A stretch of DNA of 64,000 nucleotides from Henriciella litoralis (GTDB lineage: Bacteria > Pseudomonadota > Alphaproteobacteria > Caulobacterales > Hyphomonadaceae), in NCBI RefSeq assembly GCF_002088935.1, contig NZ_NCSS01000006.1, forward strand, positions 2,884,407 through 2,948,406. The letters are read 5' to 3'. Within the stretch, counting starts at the first letter, position 1. Every line of letters begins with the position of its first letter. This document shows, one piece after another, positions 1 to 9,264 of this stretch. The notes beneath the pieces are model-generated. The model made no database searches. It was not told the DNA's origin and saw nothing but the letters and a program-made list of their open reading frames with translations. Position numbers and translations under genes: made by a program.

Positions 1-1701
1 TCCGACAGGGAAACAGTCCATCAGGGGCAGGGTGCCGGCGTCGGTACGGGCGTTCGCGGACAAGGCACGATCACGGCGGCCAACCCATACTTCCAGAGCA
101 TCTTCGGCGAGCAATCGCAGACCGTCACATTCTCTTATGAGGATGTTTTCGGGCCAGCACTGGAGAGCAGCGTGGACCTGTCGGCCTGGATGGTGACCCC
201 GCAGCTTACCTGGGATTTCAGCGAGACCTGGCAGTTGAAACTGTCTGCCAATTACGGCCAAAGCGACAATGTGGTTCGTACAAACCAGATCAACGCCCTT
301 GCCGAAGCTGCGGCGCTCGCCGGAACGACGCCGGAAACGGCGCTCAACCCCTATAATGTCAGCGCGACCAATCCGGCTGTTCTGGCCGCCATCGGCGACT
401 TCCAGGTCTATGGAGACAGCGAGCAGGAGCTGCTGCAACTGAAAAGCGTTGCGGACGGCACGCTGTTCAGCCTTCCGTCAGGCGATGTGAAACTGGCCGT
501 TGGTGCAGAGTTCATCGAAGAAAAGATCGATGCGTCGCAAGGGCAGGGTCCTCGTCAGGCCCTCGAGCTTTTCTCCGCCGGTTCCTCGCGCGACATCACA
601 TCGGTGTTCGGCGAGGTCCTGTTTCCGGTTTTCGACAACGAGACTCTTGGCAGCCTCAATGCCTCTGTCTCGGCCCGCTATGACAGCTATAGCGATGTGG
701 GCGATACGACGAATCCGAAGATCGGCTTTACCTACAAGCCGACAGCCGACGTCGCCGTTCGCGGCAGCTGGGGAACCTCGTTCCACGCCCCGTCGCTTGC
801 CGACACCGGAAATTCGGTTGATACGCGGATACAGGTCTTTCCGATCAGCCCCTTCTTGGCGCCCGGCGCTGCCCCCACCGACTATTTCCGCCCGACGGTT
901 GCCATCGCAGGTGGTAATCCGGACCTGAAGCCCGAAGAAGCGGAGACCTATTCGCTTGGCATGGACTGGACGCCGATGAGTGGCGCGCTCGAGGGTCTTA
1001 TGGTCTCGCTGACCTATTTCAATGTCGAGTTCACCGACCAGATCGCAGTCCTTCCGGTCCTCGAGCCAGGCTTCTTCTCGATAGCGGCCTATGAGCCTTT
1101 CTATACGATCAATCCGACAGTGGCCGATGCGCTCGCTGTGGGAGAAGGGCTTCGTGTTGAAAACGCGCCGAGCCTTGAGGCCCTGTTCTTTGCGACATCG
1201 CCCTATCTGCTCGTCGACGTGCGGCGCAGAAATCTGGGCTCAGTCAAGACCGACGGGCTCGATTTTGGTGTCAGCTACACGAAAGACACCGATATTGGCG
1301 AACTTCATGGCGGCGTGTGGGGCACATATACGCTAAGCCGCGACATACAGGCTGCGCCAGGAACCGCGAGCGTCGATGCGCTCCAATTCGGCGTCAGCAG
1401 ACTGCAGCTGGTTGCAGATCTCGGCTGGTCAATGGGCGACTTCGAAGCCTCCCTCCGGGCGAACCACAGCGCAGGCTTTGACGCTTCGGAAACCGGCGAT
1501 GTGGGCAGCTTCACGACGGTCGATCTGACCGCACGCTGGACCTTGCCTGGCAATGACAGCTGGCGCGGCGATACCGTGCTCAGCCTCGGCGTCGACAATC
1601 TGCTCGACGAAGACCCGCCATATTTCGACGATGTCGACGGTTATGCCAATGGCTCGACCCTTGGGCGGGTCATCTCTGTCGGGTTGAAGCAAACATTTTG
1701 A
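1..1701 (+). CDS. TonB-dependent outer-membrane receptor, C-terminal part
   Basis: The frame is open from base 1, so the N-terminal signal, TonB box and most of the plug lie outside the window and about 566 residues of the barrel are seen. The protein shows the alternating short aromatic strands of a TonB receptor, a barrel passage with NPDLKPEEAETYSLG, a conserved near-terminal GVDNLLDEDPPYFDD, and it ends in Phe as outer-membrane barrels usually do. Receptors of this class take up siderophores or hydrophobic nutrients using proton-motive force through TonB-ExbBD. A Baeyer-Villiger monooxygenase follows after about 65 bases, suggesting a catabolic rather than an iron role. Substrate unknown. 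A GTG at 172 is an internal codon, not the start. Confidence 0.9.
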   Translation, partial: SDRETVHQGQGAGVGTGVRGQGTITAANPYFQSIFGEQSQTVTFSYEDVFGPALESSVDLSAWMVTPQLTWDFSETWQLKLSANYGQSDNVVRTNQINALAEAAALAGTTPETALNPYNVSATNPAVLAAIGDFQVYGDSEQELLQLKSVADGTLFSLPSGDVKLAVGAEFIEEKIDASQGQGPRQALELFSAGSSRDITSVFGEVLFPVFDNETLGSLNASVSARYDSYSDVGDTTNPKIGFTYKPTADVAVRGSWGTSFHAPSLADTGNSVDTRIQVFPISPFLAPGAAPTDYFRPTVAIAGGNPDLKPEEAETYSLGMDWTPMSGALEGLMVSLTYFNVEFTDQIAVLPVLEPGFFSIAAYEPFYTINPTVADALAVGEGLRVENAPSLEALFFATSPYLLVDVRRRNLGSVKTDGLDFGVSYTKDTDIGELHGGVWGTYTLSRDIQAAPGTASVDALQFGVSRLQLVADLGWSMGDFEASLRANHSAGFDASETGDVGSFTTVDLTARWTLPGNDSWRGDTVLSLGVDNLLDEDPPYFDDVDGYANGSTLGRVISVGLKQTF

Positions 1702-1709
1702 TGAGGTGC

Positions 1710-1731
1710 GGGGCGCTCATATGGGCGCCCC
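1710..1731. terminator. Short GC-rich hairpin after the receptor gene
   Basis: GGGGCGC and GCGCCCC form a perfect 7-bp stem around an 8-base loop, 9 bases after the receptor stop. No T-run follows, so it may be an attenuator or an RNA-stabilising hairpin rather than a full intrinsic terminator. Confidence 0.35.
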
Positions 1732-1767
1732 CGCCAGCTTGTGCACAAGCGGAAGGAGAAAAACAGG

Positions 1768-3270
1768 ATGCCGTTTGATCGCACGTACGAGGACGTTCTT
1801 GATGTCCTCATCCTTGGGGCCGGCCTGTCGGGGATCGGCTGCGCTGCCTATCTGAGCCGGGAGCTACCTGCCAAGACCTGGCGTATCCTGGAGATGCGCG
1901 ATGACCTTGGAGGCACGTGGGACCTCTTCCGCTATCCCGGCATCCGGTCTGATTCCGACCTCCACACCTTTTCCTATGATTTCAAACCCTGGATGAGTGA
2001 CAACTCCATCGCGGACGGTCCGGAAATCAAGGCCTACATCGCCGAAACGGCGGCAGACTATGGCATTCAGGACAGGATCCACTTTGGCCGCAAAGTCGTC
2101 TCCTGCGACTGGTCGTCGGATGAGGGTTTATGGACCATCAAGACCGAAGCGACCGACGGAAGCGGCACGGAAACATGGCGCGCGCGCTGGATTTTCTCGG
2201 CGACCGGCTATTATGATTATGCGCAAGGCTACAGACCGGACTTTCCGGGCGAAGCGCGCTTTCAGGGGCCGATCATCCATCCTCAGGACTGGCCGGAAGA
2301 CCTCGATCATTCCGGCAAGACAATCGCCGTTATCGGGTCTGGTGCAACCGCCGTCACGCTGCTGCCTTCGCTGGCCGCAGACGCCGCTCATGTTGTGCAG
2401 ATCCAACGCACGCCGACCTATGTCGTCCCGGTGCCGAAGCAGGATCCGCTGGCGAAATTCCTGCGGCCGTTCCTCCCAAAAAAATGGCGCCACGCGATAC
2501 TTCGGCGGAAGAACATTATCCGCCAGCACATCTTCTTCACGCTGTGTCAGCGATACCCGAAGATGATGCGCGGCTTCATCCGCAAGGCCAATGCGAAGCG
2601 CCTGCCCGAAGACTATGCCGTCGACCGGCATTTCAATCCGCCCTACGACCCCTGGGACCAGAGGCTCTGCGCCGTACCGGACGGGGATCTGTTCCGCTGT
2701 CTGCGCGACGGTCGCTGCTCCATTGTGACGGGCCAGATCCAGACCTTTGACGAGACCGGCGTGGAAATGGCCGATGGCACACGCGTCGACGCCGACATCA
2801 TCGTGACCGCGACCGGGCTGACCCTCAAACTCATGGGCGGGGTCGAGTACCGCGTGGACGCCAAGCCTGTCGACTGGGCAGACCATATCGTCTTCAAGGG
2901 CATGATGCTGGACGGTATCCCGAACTTCGTCATGGCGATGGGGTACACCAACTCGTCCTGGACGCTGAAAGTCGGCCTCATCTGCCAGTATTTCTGCCGG
3001 CTGCTGTCAGAAATGGATCGGCAGGGGATGGGCGTCTGCGTGCCTTTGCGCCCTGACAAGGACATGGAGCTGCGCCCGCTTCTCGATTTCAAGGCCGGCT
3101 ACGTCCAGCGCTCGGTCGACACGCTTCCGCGTCAGGGCGATGAATTTCCGTGGCAGATGACCTTCGACTATGACGAGGACAAGAAGATGATGCGCAAGGG
3201 CCGCGTCGTCGAGCCGGAACTGCGCCTCTCGCCCCTCCCTCAGCCTCAAACAATGGATGATCAATCGTGA
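1768..3270 (+). CDS. Flavin-containing Baeyer-Villiger-type monooxygenase
   Basis: This is a 500-residue class B flavoprotein monooxygenase. An N-terminal FAD Rossmann motif GAGLSG sits at residues 17-22. The type I Baeyer-Villiger fingerprint FxGxxxHxxxWP is matched exactly at residues 165-176, followed by an NADPH-binding GSGATA at about 190-195. Such enzymes insert oxygen next to a ketone to make an ester or lactone, using NADPH and O2. The frame opens at a GTG at 1741, but ATG 1768 has an AGGAG about 10 bases upstream and starts just before the FAD domain, so it is preferred. The stop overlaps the next gene by 4 bases (GTGA), so the SDR is translationally coupled and may supply or consume the ketone. 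Confidence 0.9.
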   Translation: MPFDRTYEDVLDVLILGAGLSGIGCAAYLSRELPAKTWRILEMRDDLGGTWDLFRYPGIRSDSDLHTFSYDFKPWMSDNSIADGPEIKAYIAETAADYGIQDRIHFGRKVVSCDWSSDEGLWTIKTEATDGSGTETWRARWIFSATGYYDYAQGYRPDFPGEARFQGPIIHPQDWPEDLDHSGKTIAVIGSGATAVTLLPSLAADAAHVVQIQRTPTYVVPVPKQDPLAKFLRPFLPKKWRHAILRRKNIIRQHIFFTLCQRYPKMMRGFIRKANAKRLPEDYAVDRHFNPPYDPWDQRLCAVPDGDLFRCLRDGRCSIVTGQIQTFDETGVEMADGTRVDADIIVTATGLTLKLMGGVEYRVDAKPVDWADHIVFKGMMLDGIPNFVMAMGYTNSSWTLKVGLICQYFCRLLSEMDRQGMGVCVPLRPDKDMELRPLLDFKAGYVQRSVDTLPRQGDEFPWQMTFDYDEDKKMMRKGRVVEPELRLSPLPQPQTMDDQS

Positions 3271-4115
3271 GCGGCATCTTCAAATCGCGTGTCGCTGTCG
3301 TCACAGGGGCAGGTAGCGGCATTGGCCGGGCGCTGGCTGTTGAGCTTGCCAAGCGGGGCGCGCGCCTCGCACTGAGTGACATTAACGAGGCCGGTGTCGC
3401 CGAGACCGCCGATTTGGTCGCCGATGCCGGCGGCGAGGTCGATCATGCGGTCCTTGACGTCTCGGACCGCGCCGCCTTCGCCAGATATGCCGATGCGGTC
3501 CTTGAGCGCTTTGGCGGCGTAAACCAGCTCTTCAACAATGCCGGCGTCGCCCCGCCGAATACCACCTTCCAGAACACACCCGCAGACGTCTTCGACCGGA
3601 TCATGGCGATCAATCTGGACGGCGTGCTGACCGGCACCCGGCTCTTTCTGCCGCATATTATCGCCAGTGGTGACGGGCATGTGGTCAACATTTCCAGTCT
3701 CAACGGCTTCATGGCGCAGCCGCACATGTCGCCCTATGTGACCAGCAAGTTCGCCGTGCGTGGATTTTCCGAATGTCTGCGGATGGAGATGCTGCACGAG
3801 GGCCTGCCTGTAGAGGTCACGGTCGTCCTGCCGGGAGGTGTCGCGACCCGGATTGCCTCGAACCGGGCGGCCGAAATTGAAAAGCTGCCACCGGAAAAAC
3901 GGGAAGCGGCGCGCGAGCGCTTCAAGGTCTATCAGGAGAAACTTCTGACGATGCCCGCTGAGACGGCCGCTCAGGAAATCCTGTCGGGCATGGAGCGGGG
4001 CAAGCGCCGCATTGTGCTCACCAGCAAGGCAAAGAACCTCGACCGCCTCGTCCGCCTGCTGCCCGAAGGCTACGTCAAAATCGTCGTCCGCCAGATGAAA
4101 AAGATGTTCAGCTGA
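3267..4115 (+). CDS. Short-chain dehydrogenase/reductase
   Basis: This 282-residue classical SDR has the cofactor motif TGAGSGIG near the N-terminus, the NNAG motif, and a YVTSK active site (YxxxK) preceded by the catalytic serine in NISSL. A C-terminal extension of about 35 residues, rich in Lys and Arg, follows the core, as in membrane-associated SDRs. It probably oxidises an alcohol or reduces a ketone with NAD(P). It starts at GTG 3267 inside the stop of the monooxygenase gene. Substrate cannot be inferred. Confidence 0.9.
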   Translation: MSGIFKSRVAVVTGAGSGIGRALAVELAKRGARLALSDINEAGVAETADLVADAGGEVDHAVLDVSDRAAFARYADAVLERFGGVNQLFNNAGVAPPNTTFQNTPADVFDRIMAINLDGVLTGTRLFLPHIIASGDGHVVNISSLNGFMAQPHMSPYVTSKFAVRGFSECLRMEMLHEGLPVEVTVVLPGGVATRIASNRAAEIEKLPPEKREAARERFKVYQEKLLTMPAETAAQEILSGMERGKRRIVLTSKAKNLDRLVRLLPEGYVKIVVRQMKKMFS

Positions 4116-4522
4116 GCGCGGATTGTAAGTGCACTCCACTCCAAATTCGCGCCATTGCTCCTCATCGCAATCTTCAGAAACCTCAGGGCAGCTGATTATT
4201 GCGAGCGCCTCTGACCAGTCCACCGATGACCATTTGGCTGACGACGGGGCAATAGTATTCCAAAAAGTGACTTCCCAGCTCCGGAAGCTCGAAGATCCTG
4301 ACGCTGTCAATGCGCGTAGGATAGGGGGCCTATTGGAACAGGACTAGCAGTGCGCTCGTCACCAAACGGCTGACCAGCAGATAGGGTGCCTTCACCATCG
4401 TGTCGTAGAGGGGCCTGGAGAAGTTGAGATTTATTGCGATGGTCCCGGTATGGACCCCATGGCCGTATACGAGAGCCTGAAAATCGGGGTGCAGAACCGT
4501 TTTGCACCAGCCCTTCCTGGCG
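4116..4522. other. Intergenic stretch without a supported gene
   Basis: This roughly 400-base gap lies between the convergent SDR and CoA-transferase genes. Small open frames exist on both strands, but none has a ribosome-binding site, a plausible start or a recognisable family. No clear terminator hairpin was found. It may be an eroded gene remnant. Confidence 0.5.
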
Positions 4523-5758
4523 TTACTGCAGGCTGCCTTGATGGTCCGGGTGGGCAATCGCCTTCATTCTTTCACGTCGTTCATGAAGGGTAGCATTTCT
4601 GAGGTCTGCGATACCGTACTCAGTCACCACAAAGTGAACATCTGAGCGAGGTGTTGTGACGGGACCGGAAAGCTCGGCGACGATGCGGCTACGTCCCCGG
4701 TTGGTAGAGGGCAGGGCAATGATCGACTTGCCGCCGGTCGAGGCTGCCGCGCCGCGCATGAAGTTCGCCGCGCCGCCGACGGCCCCGACGTAACGGCCTC
4801 CCGCGAGTTCGGCGTTGACCTCTCCAGAAAGGCCCACTTCAATCGCCGAGTTGATGGCAATGAAGTTGTCGATCTGGCTGAGCACGTTCGCGGCATGAGT
4901 ATAGCTGGCTGGCTTCATCAGGAGGTGGCGGTTGCCATTTGCCCACGCCATCAGCTTGGTATCACCAGAGAGAACGCCAGCGACGGTAGATCCTGTATCT
5001 ATCGTCTTCTTCAGGTTGGTAATGACGCCCGCCTCGCTCAGCTCTGCCACGCCTTCCGGAACGAGACCTGAATGGATGCCGAGGTCGCGGTGATCCTTCA
5101 GACTGGCAAGAATGGCCGCTGGAAGGGAGCCCAACCCGATCTGCAATGTTGAGCCATCCTCGATTAGACTGGCAACGTTGCGGGCAATGGCGGCATCTAC
5201 TTCACCGCGCTTCTGTGCAGGGGGCGTAAGACAATGCGCATCGGTGCGCACGATGAGGTCAACATCGCTGCGGTGAAGATCCCGGCCTTGGCCGGTGCAA
5301 GGTGTGGCGGGACTGATTTCTGCAATGACGAGGCGCGCATGTGGAAGAAGGTCTGCCGTATAGTCCGCGCCGGCACCGAAGCTAAAATGATCGGCGTCAG
5401 CACCGGCGGCAAGCCGGAGAAGGATGACAGGGGCGCCTCGCGACCGCTCGACAAGTGCCTCAGCGAGTCTCGTATAGTGCAAGGGCAGGATGTCTAGCTG
5501 ATCTTCCAGCGAGCGGTTCGAGCCCGCGCCGCAATAGGAAATGTAATCCACGCAATCGGTGTTCTCCGGCGATACACTTTCGCCGAAGCTGATGCCTGCA
5601 AAGACGCCGAAGCGTCCAACGCCATGGCGTGCCTGCATGAGCGACCGTGTCAGGCTGTCGGGTTCGGCTGACGCCTGTCCCCAGATAACGAGGTCGTCCT
5701 TGCGGACCAGGGAGGGCCAGTCCAGCGCTTCGAGTTCGATCTCGCGTCCCGCGCGCAT
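4523..5758 (-). CDS. Acetyl-CoA hydrolase/transferase family CoA-transferase
   Basis: About 411 residues match the acetyl-CoA hydrolase / 4-hydroxybutyrate CoA-transferase family. The N-terminal half carries the CoA-transferase fold and the C-terminal half has the family stretch NSAIEVGLSGEVNAE, expected to hold the catalytic glutamate that forms the glutamyl-CoA thioester, followed by VVTEYGIADLR. Such enzymes move CoA between acetyl- or succinyl-CoA and a carboxylate. The open frame extends to 5812, but ATG 5758 lies just after the thiolase stop (5764) and is preferred. The Yersinia itaconate CoA-transferase RipA belongs to this family, which is relevant because Meh-like and CitE-like genes lie a few kb away. 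It is cotranscribed with the thiolase. Confidence 0.88.
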   Translation of the reverse strand: MRAGREIELEALDWPSLVRKDDLVIWGQASAEPDSLTRSLMQARHGVGRFGVFAGISFGESVSPENTDCVDYISYCGAGSNRSLEDQLDILPLHYTRLAEALVERSRGAPVILLRLAAGADADHFSFGAGADYTADLLPHARLVIAEISPATPCTGQGRDLHRSDVDLIVRTDAHCLTPPAQKRGEVDAAIARNVASLIEDGSTLQIGLGSLPAAILASLKDHRDLGIHSGLVPEGVAELSEAGVITNLKKTIDTGSTVAGVLSGDTKLMAWANGNRHLLMKPASYTHAANVLSQIDNFIAINSAIEVGLSGEVNAELAGGRYVGAVGGAANFMRGAAASTGGKSIIALPSTNRGRSRIVAELSGPVTTPRSDVHFVVTEYGIADLRNATLHERRERMKAIAHPDHQGSLQ

Positions 5759-5763
5759 GCCGA

Positions 5764-6960
5764 TCAGGCCCGCTCGAATATGGCCGCCATGCCCTGGCCG
5801 CCGCCAATGCACATGGTTTCAAGGCCATAGCGCACATCGCGGCGCTTCATTTCGTGCAGGAGTGTGGTCATGATCCGCACGCCTGTCGCACCGATCGGGT
5901 GACCAAGCGAGATCCCGGATCCGTTGACGTTGAGGATGGACTGGTCATCCCAGTCCAGTGCCTTGAGGCAAGCAAGGACCTGGGCCGCGAAGGCTTCGTT
6001 GATCTCGACCAGTCCCATATCGTTCATGTCGAGACCCGTCCTTTTCAGGACTTTCTTCGTTGCGCCAACCGGCCCAAGTCCCATGTGCGATGGTTCGCAG
6101 CCGACGGCCGACCAGCCGGTGAGGAAGGCGATCGGTGTGAGGCCGAGTTCATCCAGCCTGTCCTCGGACACGATCAGGCAGGCAGCTGCAGCGTCATTCT
6201 GCTGGGCGGCATTGCCCGCGGTCACCGTGCCATCCTTCATGAGGACGCGGAGCTTGCTCAGGCTCTCGCGCGTCGTCTCGGGCCGGATGCCCTCGTCCTT
6301 GCTAAAGTAGACCGGATCGCCCTTGCGTTGCGGCACCTCGACGGTGACGACTTCCTCATCGAACTTGCCCTCCTGCCAGGCGGCTGCAGCGCGCTGTTGG
6401 CTCTGCGCGGCGTAGGCGTCAGCTGCTTCCCGCGAAATATCATAGTCGCGAGCGAGGTTCTCTGCGGTTTCGATCATCCCCGAAATGTAGCCGAACCGCT
6501 CGGACGGCTGGGATCGCTCGCGCCCACGGTCGAGCCGGTCATAGAAGCGCGTGGTCCCGGACCTCGCACCCCAACGCATATCGGTCGTATAATACTCGAT
6601 GTTCGACATGCTCTCTACACCGCCCGCCAGAACGACATCGCAGGCGCCCGACTCAATCATCATTGCGCCGGTTACAATGGCCTGCAGGCCGCCGCCGCAG
6701 CGCCGGTCGAGCTGCATGCCCGGCACGCTGACAGGTAGCCCCGATTCAAGGGCAATCCAGCGGCCGACGCAGGGGGTCTCGCTGTTCGCGTAGGACTGGG
6801 CGAAAACAAAGTCTTCGATGAGGGTAGGGTCGATCCCGGATCGTTTCAGCACTTCCTTTGTGACGGTTGCACCTAGCGTCTCAACCGGGACGCTTCGGAG
6901 CGTCTTGCCGAAAGCGCCGACTGGGCTGCGGACGGGGCTGACGATGGCTGCGCGTGGCAT
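5764..6960 (-). CDS. Acetyl-CoA C-acyltransferase (thiolase)
   Basis: The 398-residue protein has the length and motifs of a degradative or biosynthetic thiolase. The acyl-accepting cysteine is Cys88 in DRRCGGGLQA, where most relatives have a Ser after the Cys-x. The catalytic histidine is in GHPIGATG, and the second cysteine is in MCIGGGQGMA near the C-terminus. It cleaves 3-ketoacyl-CoA to acetyl-CoA and a shortened acyl-CoA, or runs in reverse. AGGAG lies 9 bases upstream of the ATG. The CoA-transferase gene follows immediately, so the two form an operon transcribed away from the IclR gene end. Confidence 0.93.
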   Translation of the reverse strand: MPRAAIVSPVRSPVGAFGKTLRSVPVETLGATVTKEVLKRSGIDPTLIEDFVFAQSYANSETPCVGRWIALESGLPVSVPGMQLDRRCGGGLQAIVTGAMMIESGACDVVLAGGVESMSNIEYYTTDMRWGARSGTTRFYDRLDRGRERSQPSERFGYISGMIETAENLARDYDISREAADAYAAQSQQRAAAAWQEGKFDEEVVTVEVPQRKGDPVYFSKDEGIRPETTRESLSKLRVLMKDGTVTAGNAAQQNDAAAACLIVSEDRLDELGLTPIAFLTGWSAVGCEPSHMGLGPVGATKKVLKRTGLDMNDMGLVEINEAFAAQVLACLKALDWDDQSILNVNGSGISLGHPIGATGVRIMTTLLHEMKRRDVRYGLETMCIGGGQGMAAIFERA

Positions 6961-6999
6961 AGGTATACTCCTGAAGTGAAAGAGGCCGGCGGGGCGTTC

Positions 7000-7839
7000 C
7001 TAGCGGTTGCCGGACAGGGACTGGGCGAGGTGCACCAGGCGGGGGCCGATATCCTGCTCGATCCTGTCGCGGTCGAGGTCGAAGGCTGGTCCGCCGCAGT
7101 TCAGGGCGAGCCAGGTATCATGGTCGGCGTCGTAGACCGGTGCGGCGACCCCTCGGACATTCCGGCGCCATTCGCCTTCGACGACGCAGAAGCCTTTAAG
7201 CCGGAGATCTTGGATGTCAGATCGGACGCGGGTTTCCAGATCTTGCCAGTCAGAGCCATAGAAAACCGACCAGCGGTCGAACAGCGTTTGAAGTTGCGCG
7301 TCCGTCTGTGTGGAGAGATAGGCTCGACCCGCCGCGCTCTTGGCCATCGACATACGCGAACCGATTTCTGGCATCAGGTCTGATGAGGTGAGGGCGATGC
7401 TGGCGGCGATGTAGATCATCGTATCGCTGTCTGGCCACGAGATACCGACAGTGCCGCCTGCCAGATTGGCGATTTCCTGCATCGGGCGCTGAGCCATCTG
7501 CCGGATACGGAATCCGCCGAGAACCGGTCTTGCGAGGGAGAGCAGGTTCGGGGTCGGCATATATTGCCGGTTCCGGGTCCGGTCTAAATACCCAAGCTCT
7601 GTCAGCGTATGGGTGATGCGGCTCACCGTTGCTTTTGCAATGCCGGTTCGCTCCGACAGTTCGCTGTTGCCGATCGCGCCTTCATCCGGCCGAAAGGACT
7701 GCAGGAGCTTTAGCGTGCGGGCGACAGACCAGATGAACTTGCGGTCTTCTCCGTAAGACTCCTCAAGCTCTGACAGTTCCGGCGTGGGCAGCAGCTCGGA
7801 GACTGCAGCGTCACGGGCTTTCAGGGCGGGTCTCGGCAT
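7000..7839 (-). CDS. IclR-family transcriptional regulator
   Basis: An N-terminal winged helix-turn-helix (SVARTLKLLQSF to GIAKATVSRITHTLTELGYL) is followed by an IclR-type effector domain, giving about 279 residues. IclR proteins often control aromatic- or carboxylate-degradation operons and sense a pathway intermediate. The frame is open much further upstream, even into the divergent dehydrogenase gene. ATG 7839 (MPRPALK) is chosen because a purine-rich AGGAAGACGAGA precedes it; ATG 7893 is an alternative. It sits between the thiolase operon and the divergent acyl-CoA dehydrogenase operon (8015), and is the natural candidate to regulate both. Confidence 0.85.
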   Translation of the reverse strand: MPRPALKARDAAVSELLPTPELSELEESYGEDRKFIWSVARTLKLLQSFRPDEGAIGNSELSERTGIAKATVSRITHTLTELGYLDRTRNRQYMPTPNLLSLARPVLGGFRIRQMAQRPMQEIANLAGGTVGISWPDSDTMIYIAASIALTSSDLMPEIGSRMSMAKSAAGRAYLSTQTDAQLQTLFDRWSVFYGSDWQDLETRVRSDIQDLRLKGFCVVEGEWRRNVRGVAAPVYDADHDTWLALNCGGPAFDLDRDRIEQDIGPRLVHLAQSLSGNR

Positions 7840-8014
7840 GGCGTTCTCGTCTTCCTGATCTCGGAGATCCACTGGGCGTGTGACCTGTTTCATTAGTACA
7901 TTCGTTCCGAAAATTGAAGTCTTGAAAACAAAAAATGAAATGTTAGTTTCGCACAGCGGAATTATAGTCGGGGCGATCGCAGATCGTCTCCGCCCGATCT
8001 GAGGAATAAAAGAT

Positions 8015-9169
8015 ATGAATGTTGGCATTGAGAAAGACGTCTTCGACCAACTGCTGGAAACGGTGAGGCGGTTCACTCAGGAACGCCTCATCCCGGCCGA
8101 GCCGGTTGTGGAGGAAACCGACAACATCCCGGAGGATATCGTCCAAGAGGTTCGCGATCTCGGCCTCTTCGGGATTTCGATTCCAGAAGAATACGGCGGC
8201 ATCGGCCTCAACATGGAGCAGGAAACTCTGGTCATTGAGGCGCTTTGCAACGCGTCTCTCGCTTTCCGCTCATTGATCGGCACCACGGTCGGGATTGGGT
8301 CGCAAGGGCTCGTCATGGATGGGACAGAGGAACAGAAACAGGCATTCTTGCCGCGCCTCGCCACGGGTGAAATCATTTCTTCGTTCGCCCTAACCGAGCC
8401 TGACCACGGCTCTGACGCTGCCCACATCCAGACTACGGCCCGGCGCGACGGCGACGACTTCGTCATTAATGGGACCAAGCGCTACATCACCAATGCGAGC
8501 CGTGCGGGCATGTTCACACTTCTGGCACGCACCGACCCCGACAAGGAGGGGGCGAGCGGGGTGACGGCTTTCCTGATGCCTGCCGATACGCCGGGCATCT
8601 CATTTGGCAAAGCGGACAAGAAAATGGGGCAGCGGGGAACGCGGACCTGCGACGTTATGCTGGATGATGTGCGCCTGCCTTCATCGGCCATTATTGGTGG
8701 GCCGGACAATCTCGGTAAGGGCTTTTACACTGCGATGAAGGTGCTCGACCGGGGCAGGATCCACCTCTCTGCCGTGGCTGTCGGCACGTCTCAGCGAATG
8801 ATCAACATCGCCACAGAATATGCCCGCGAACGCAAGCAGTTCGGTGTGCCTATTGGCCAGCACCAGCTTGTCCAGGCGCTTCTGGCGGACAGCCAGACTG
8901 ATCTACTTGCCGCCCGTCATCTTTGTAGGGCTGCGGCGCGTAAATATGATGCTGAGGGAAGGGCTGTCCCGGAAGCCTCCTGCTCGAAACTGTTCTCGAG
9001 TGAGGCGGCTGGACGGATTGCGGATCGCTGCGTTCAGGTTCATGGCGGGGCCGGCTATATCGCCGACTATCAGATTGAGCGGTTATATCGCGATGTGCGT
9101 TTGCTAAGAATCTATGAGGGCACCTCACAGATTCAGCAGATCATCATTGCCCGGGCGATGTTGAAATAG
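8015..9169 (+). CDS. Acyl-CoA dehydrogenase
   Basis: This 384-residue FAD flavoprotein carries the acyl-CoA dehydrogenase signatures FALTEPDHGSDA, RKQFGVPIGQHQLVQ and QVHGGAGYI. The catalytic base is Glu368 in IYEGTSQIQ, the position used by short- and medium-chain dehydrogenases. It oxidises an acyl-CoA to the 2-enoyl-CoA and passes electrons to ETF. GAGGAA lies 8 bases before the ATG. It opens a plus-strand run with a second dehydrogenase, a CitE-like lyase and a hydratase, and is divergent from the IclR gene. Confidence 0.95.
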   Translation: MNVGIEKDVFDQLLETVRRFTQERLIPAEPVVEETDNIPEDIVQEVRDLGLFGISIPEEYGGIGLNMEQETLVIEALCNASLAFRSLIGTTVGIGSQGLVMDGTEEQKQAFLPRLATGEIISSFALTEPDHGSDAAHIQTTARRDGDDFVINGTKRYITNASRAGMFTLLARTDPDKEGASGVTAFLMPADTPGISFGKADKKMGQRGTRTCDVMLDDVRLPSSAIIGGPDNLGKGFYTAMKVLDRGRIHLSAVAVGTSQRMINIATEYARERKQFGVPIGQHQLVQALLADSQTDLLAARHLCRAAARKYDAEGRAVPEASCSKLFSSEAAGRIADRCVQVHGGAGYIADYQIERLYRDVRLLRIYEGTSQIQQIIIARAMLK

Positions 9170-9264
9170 CCTGCAATCCGGACAGAGTGTGGGCGGTAAG
9201 GCCGGTTGGTTTGTCTGGCGCACGACAGGAAATTGTGCCGAGGCCCAAAAGGGAGAAATGATCA

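Noticed and set aside
2128..2886. 252-codon open frame on the minus strand
   Set aside because: It is antisense to the Baeyer-Villiger monooxygenase, where the sense protein has all motifs.
3261..4310. 349-codon open frame on the minus strand
   Set aside because: It covers the antisense of a clear SDR gene; the part beyond it has no recognisable domain or ribosome-binding site.
9258..9260. ATG as start of the second acyl-CoA dehydrogenase
   Set aside because: It is out of frame with the dehydrogenase; GTG 9265 is in frame and follows GGGAG.
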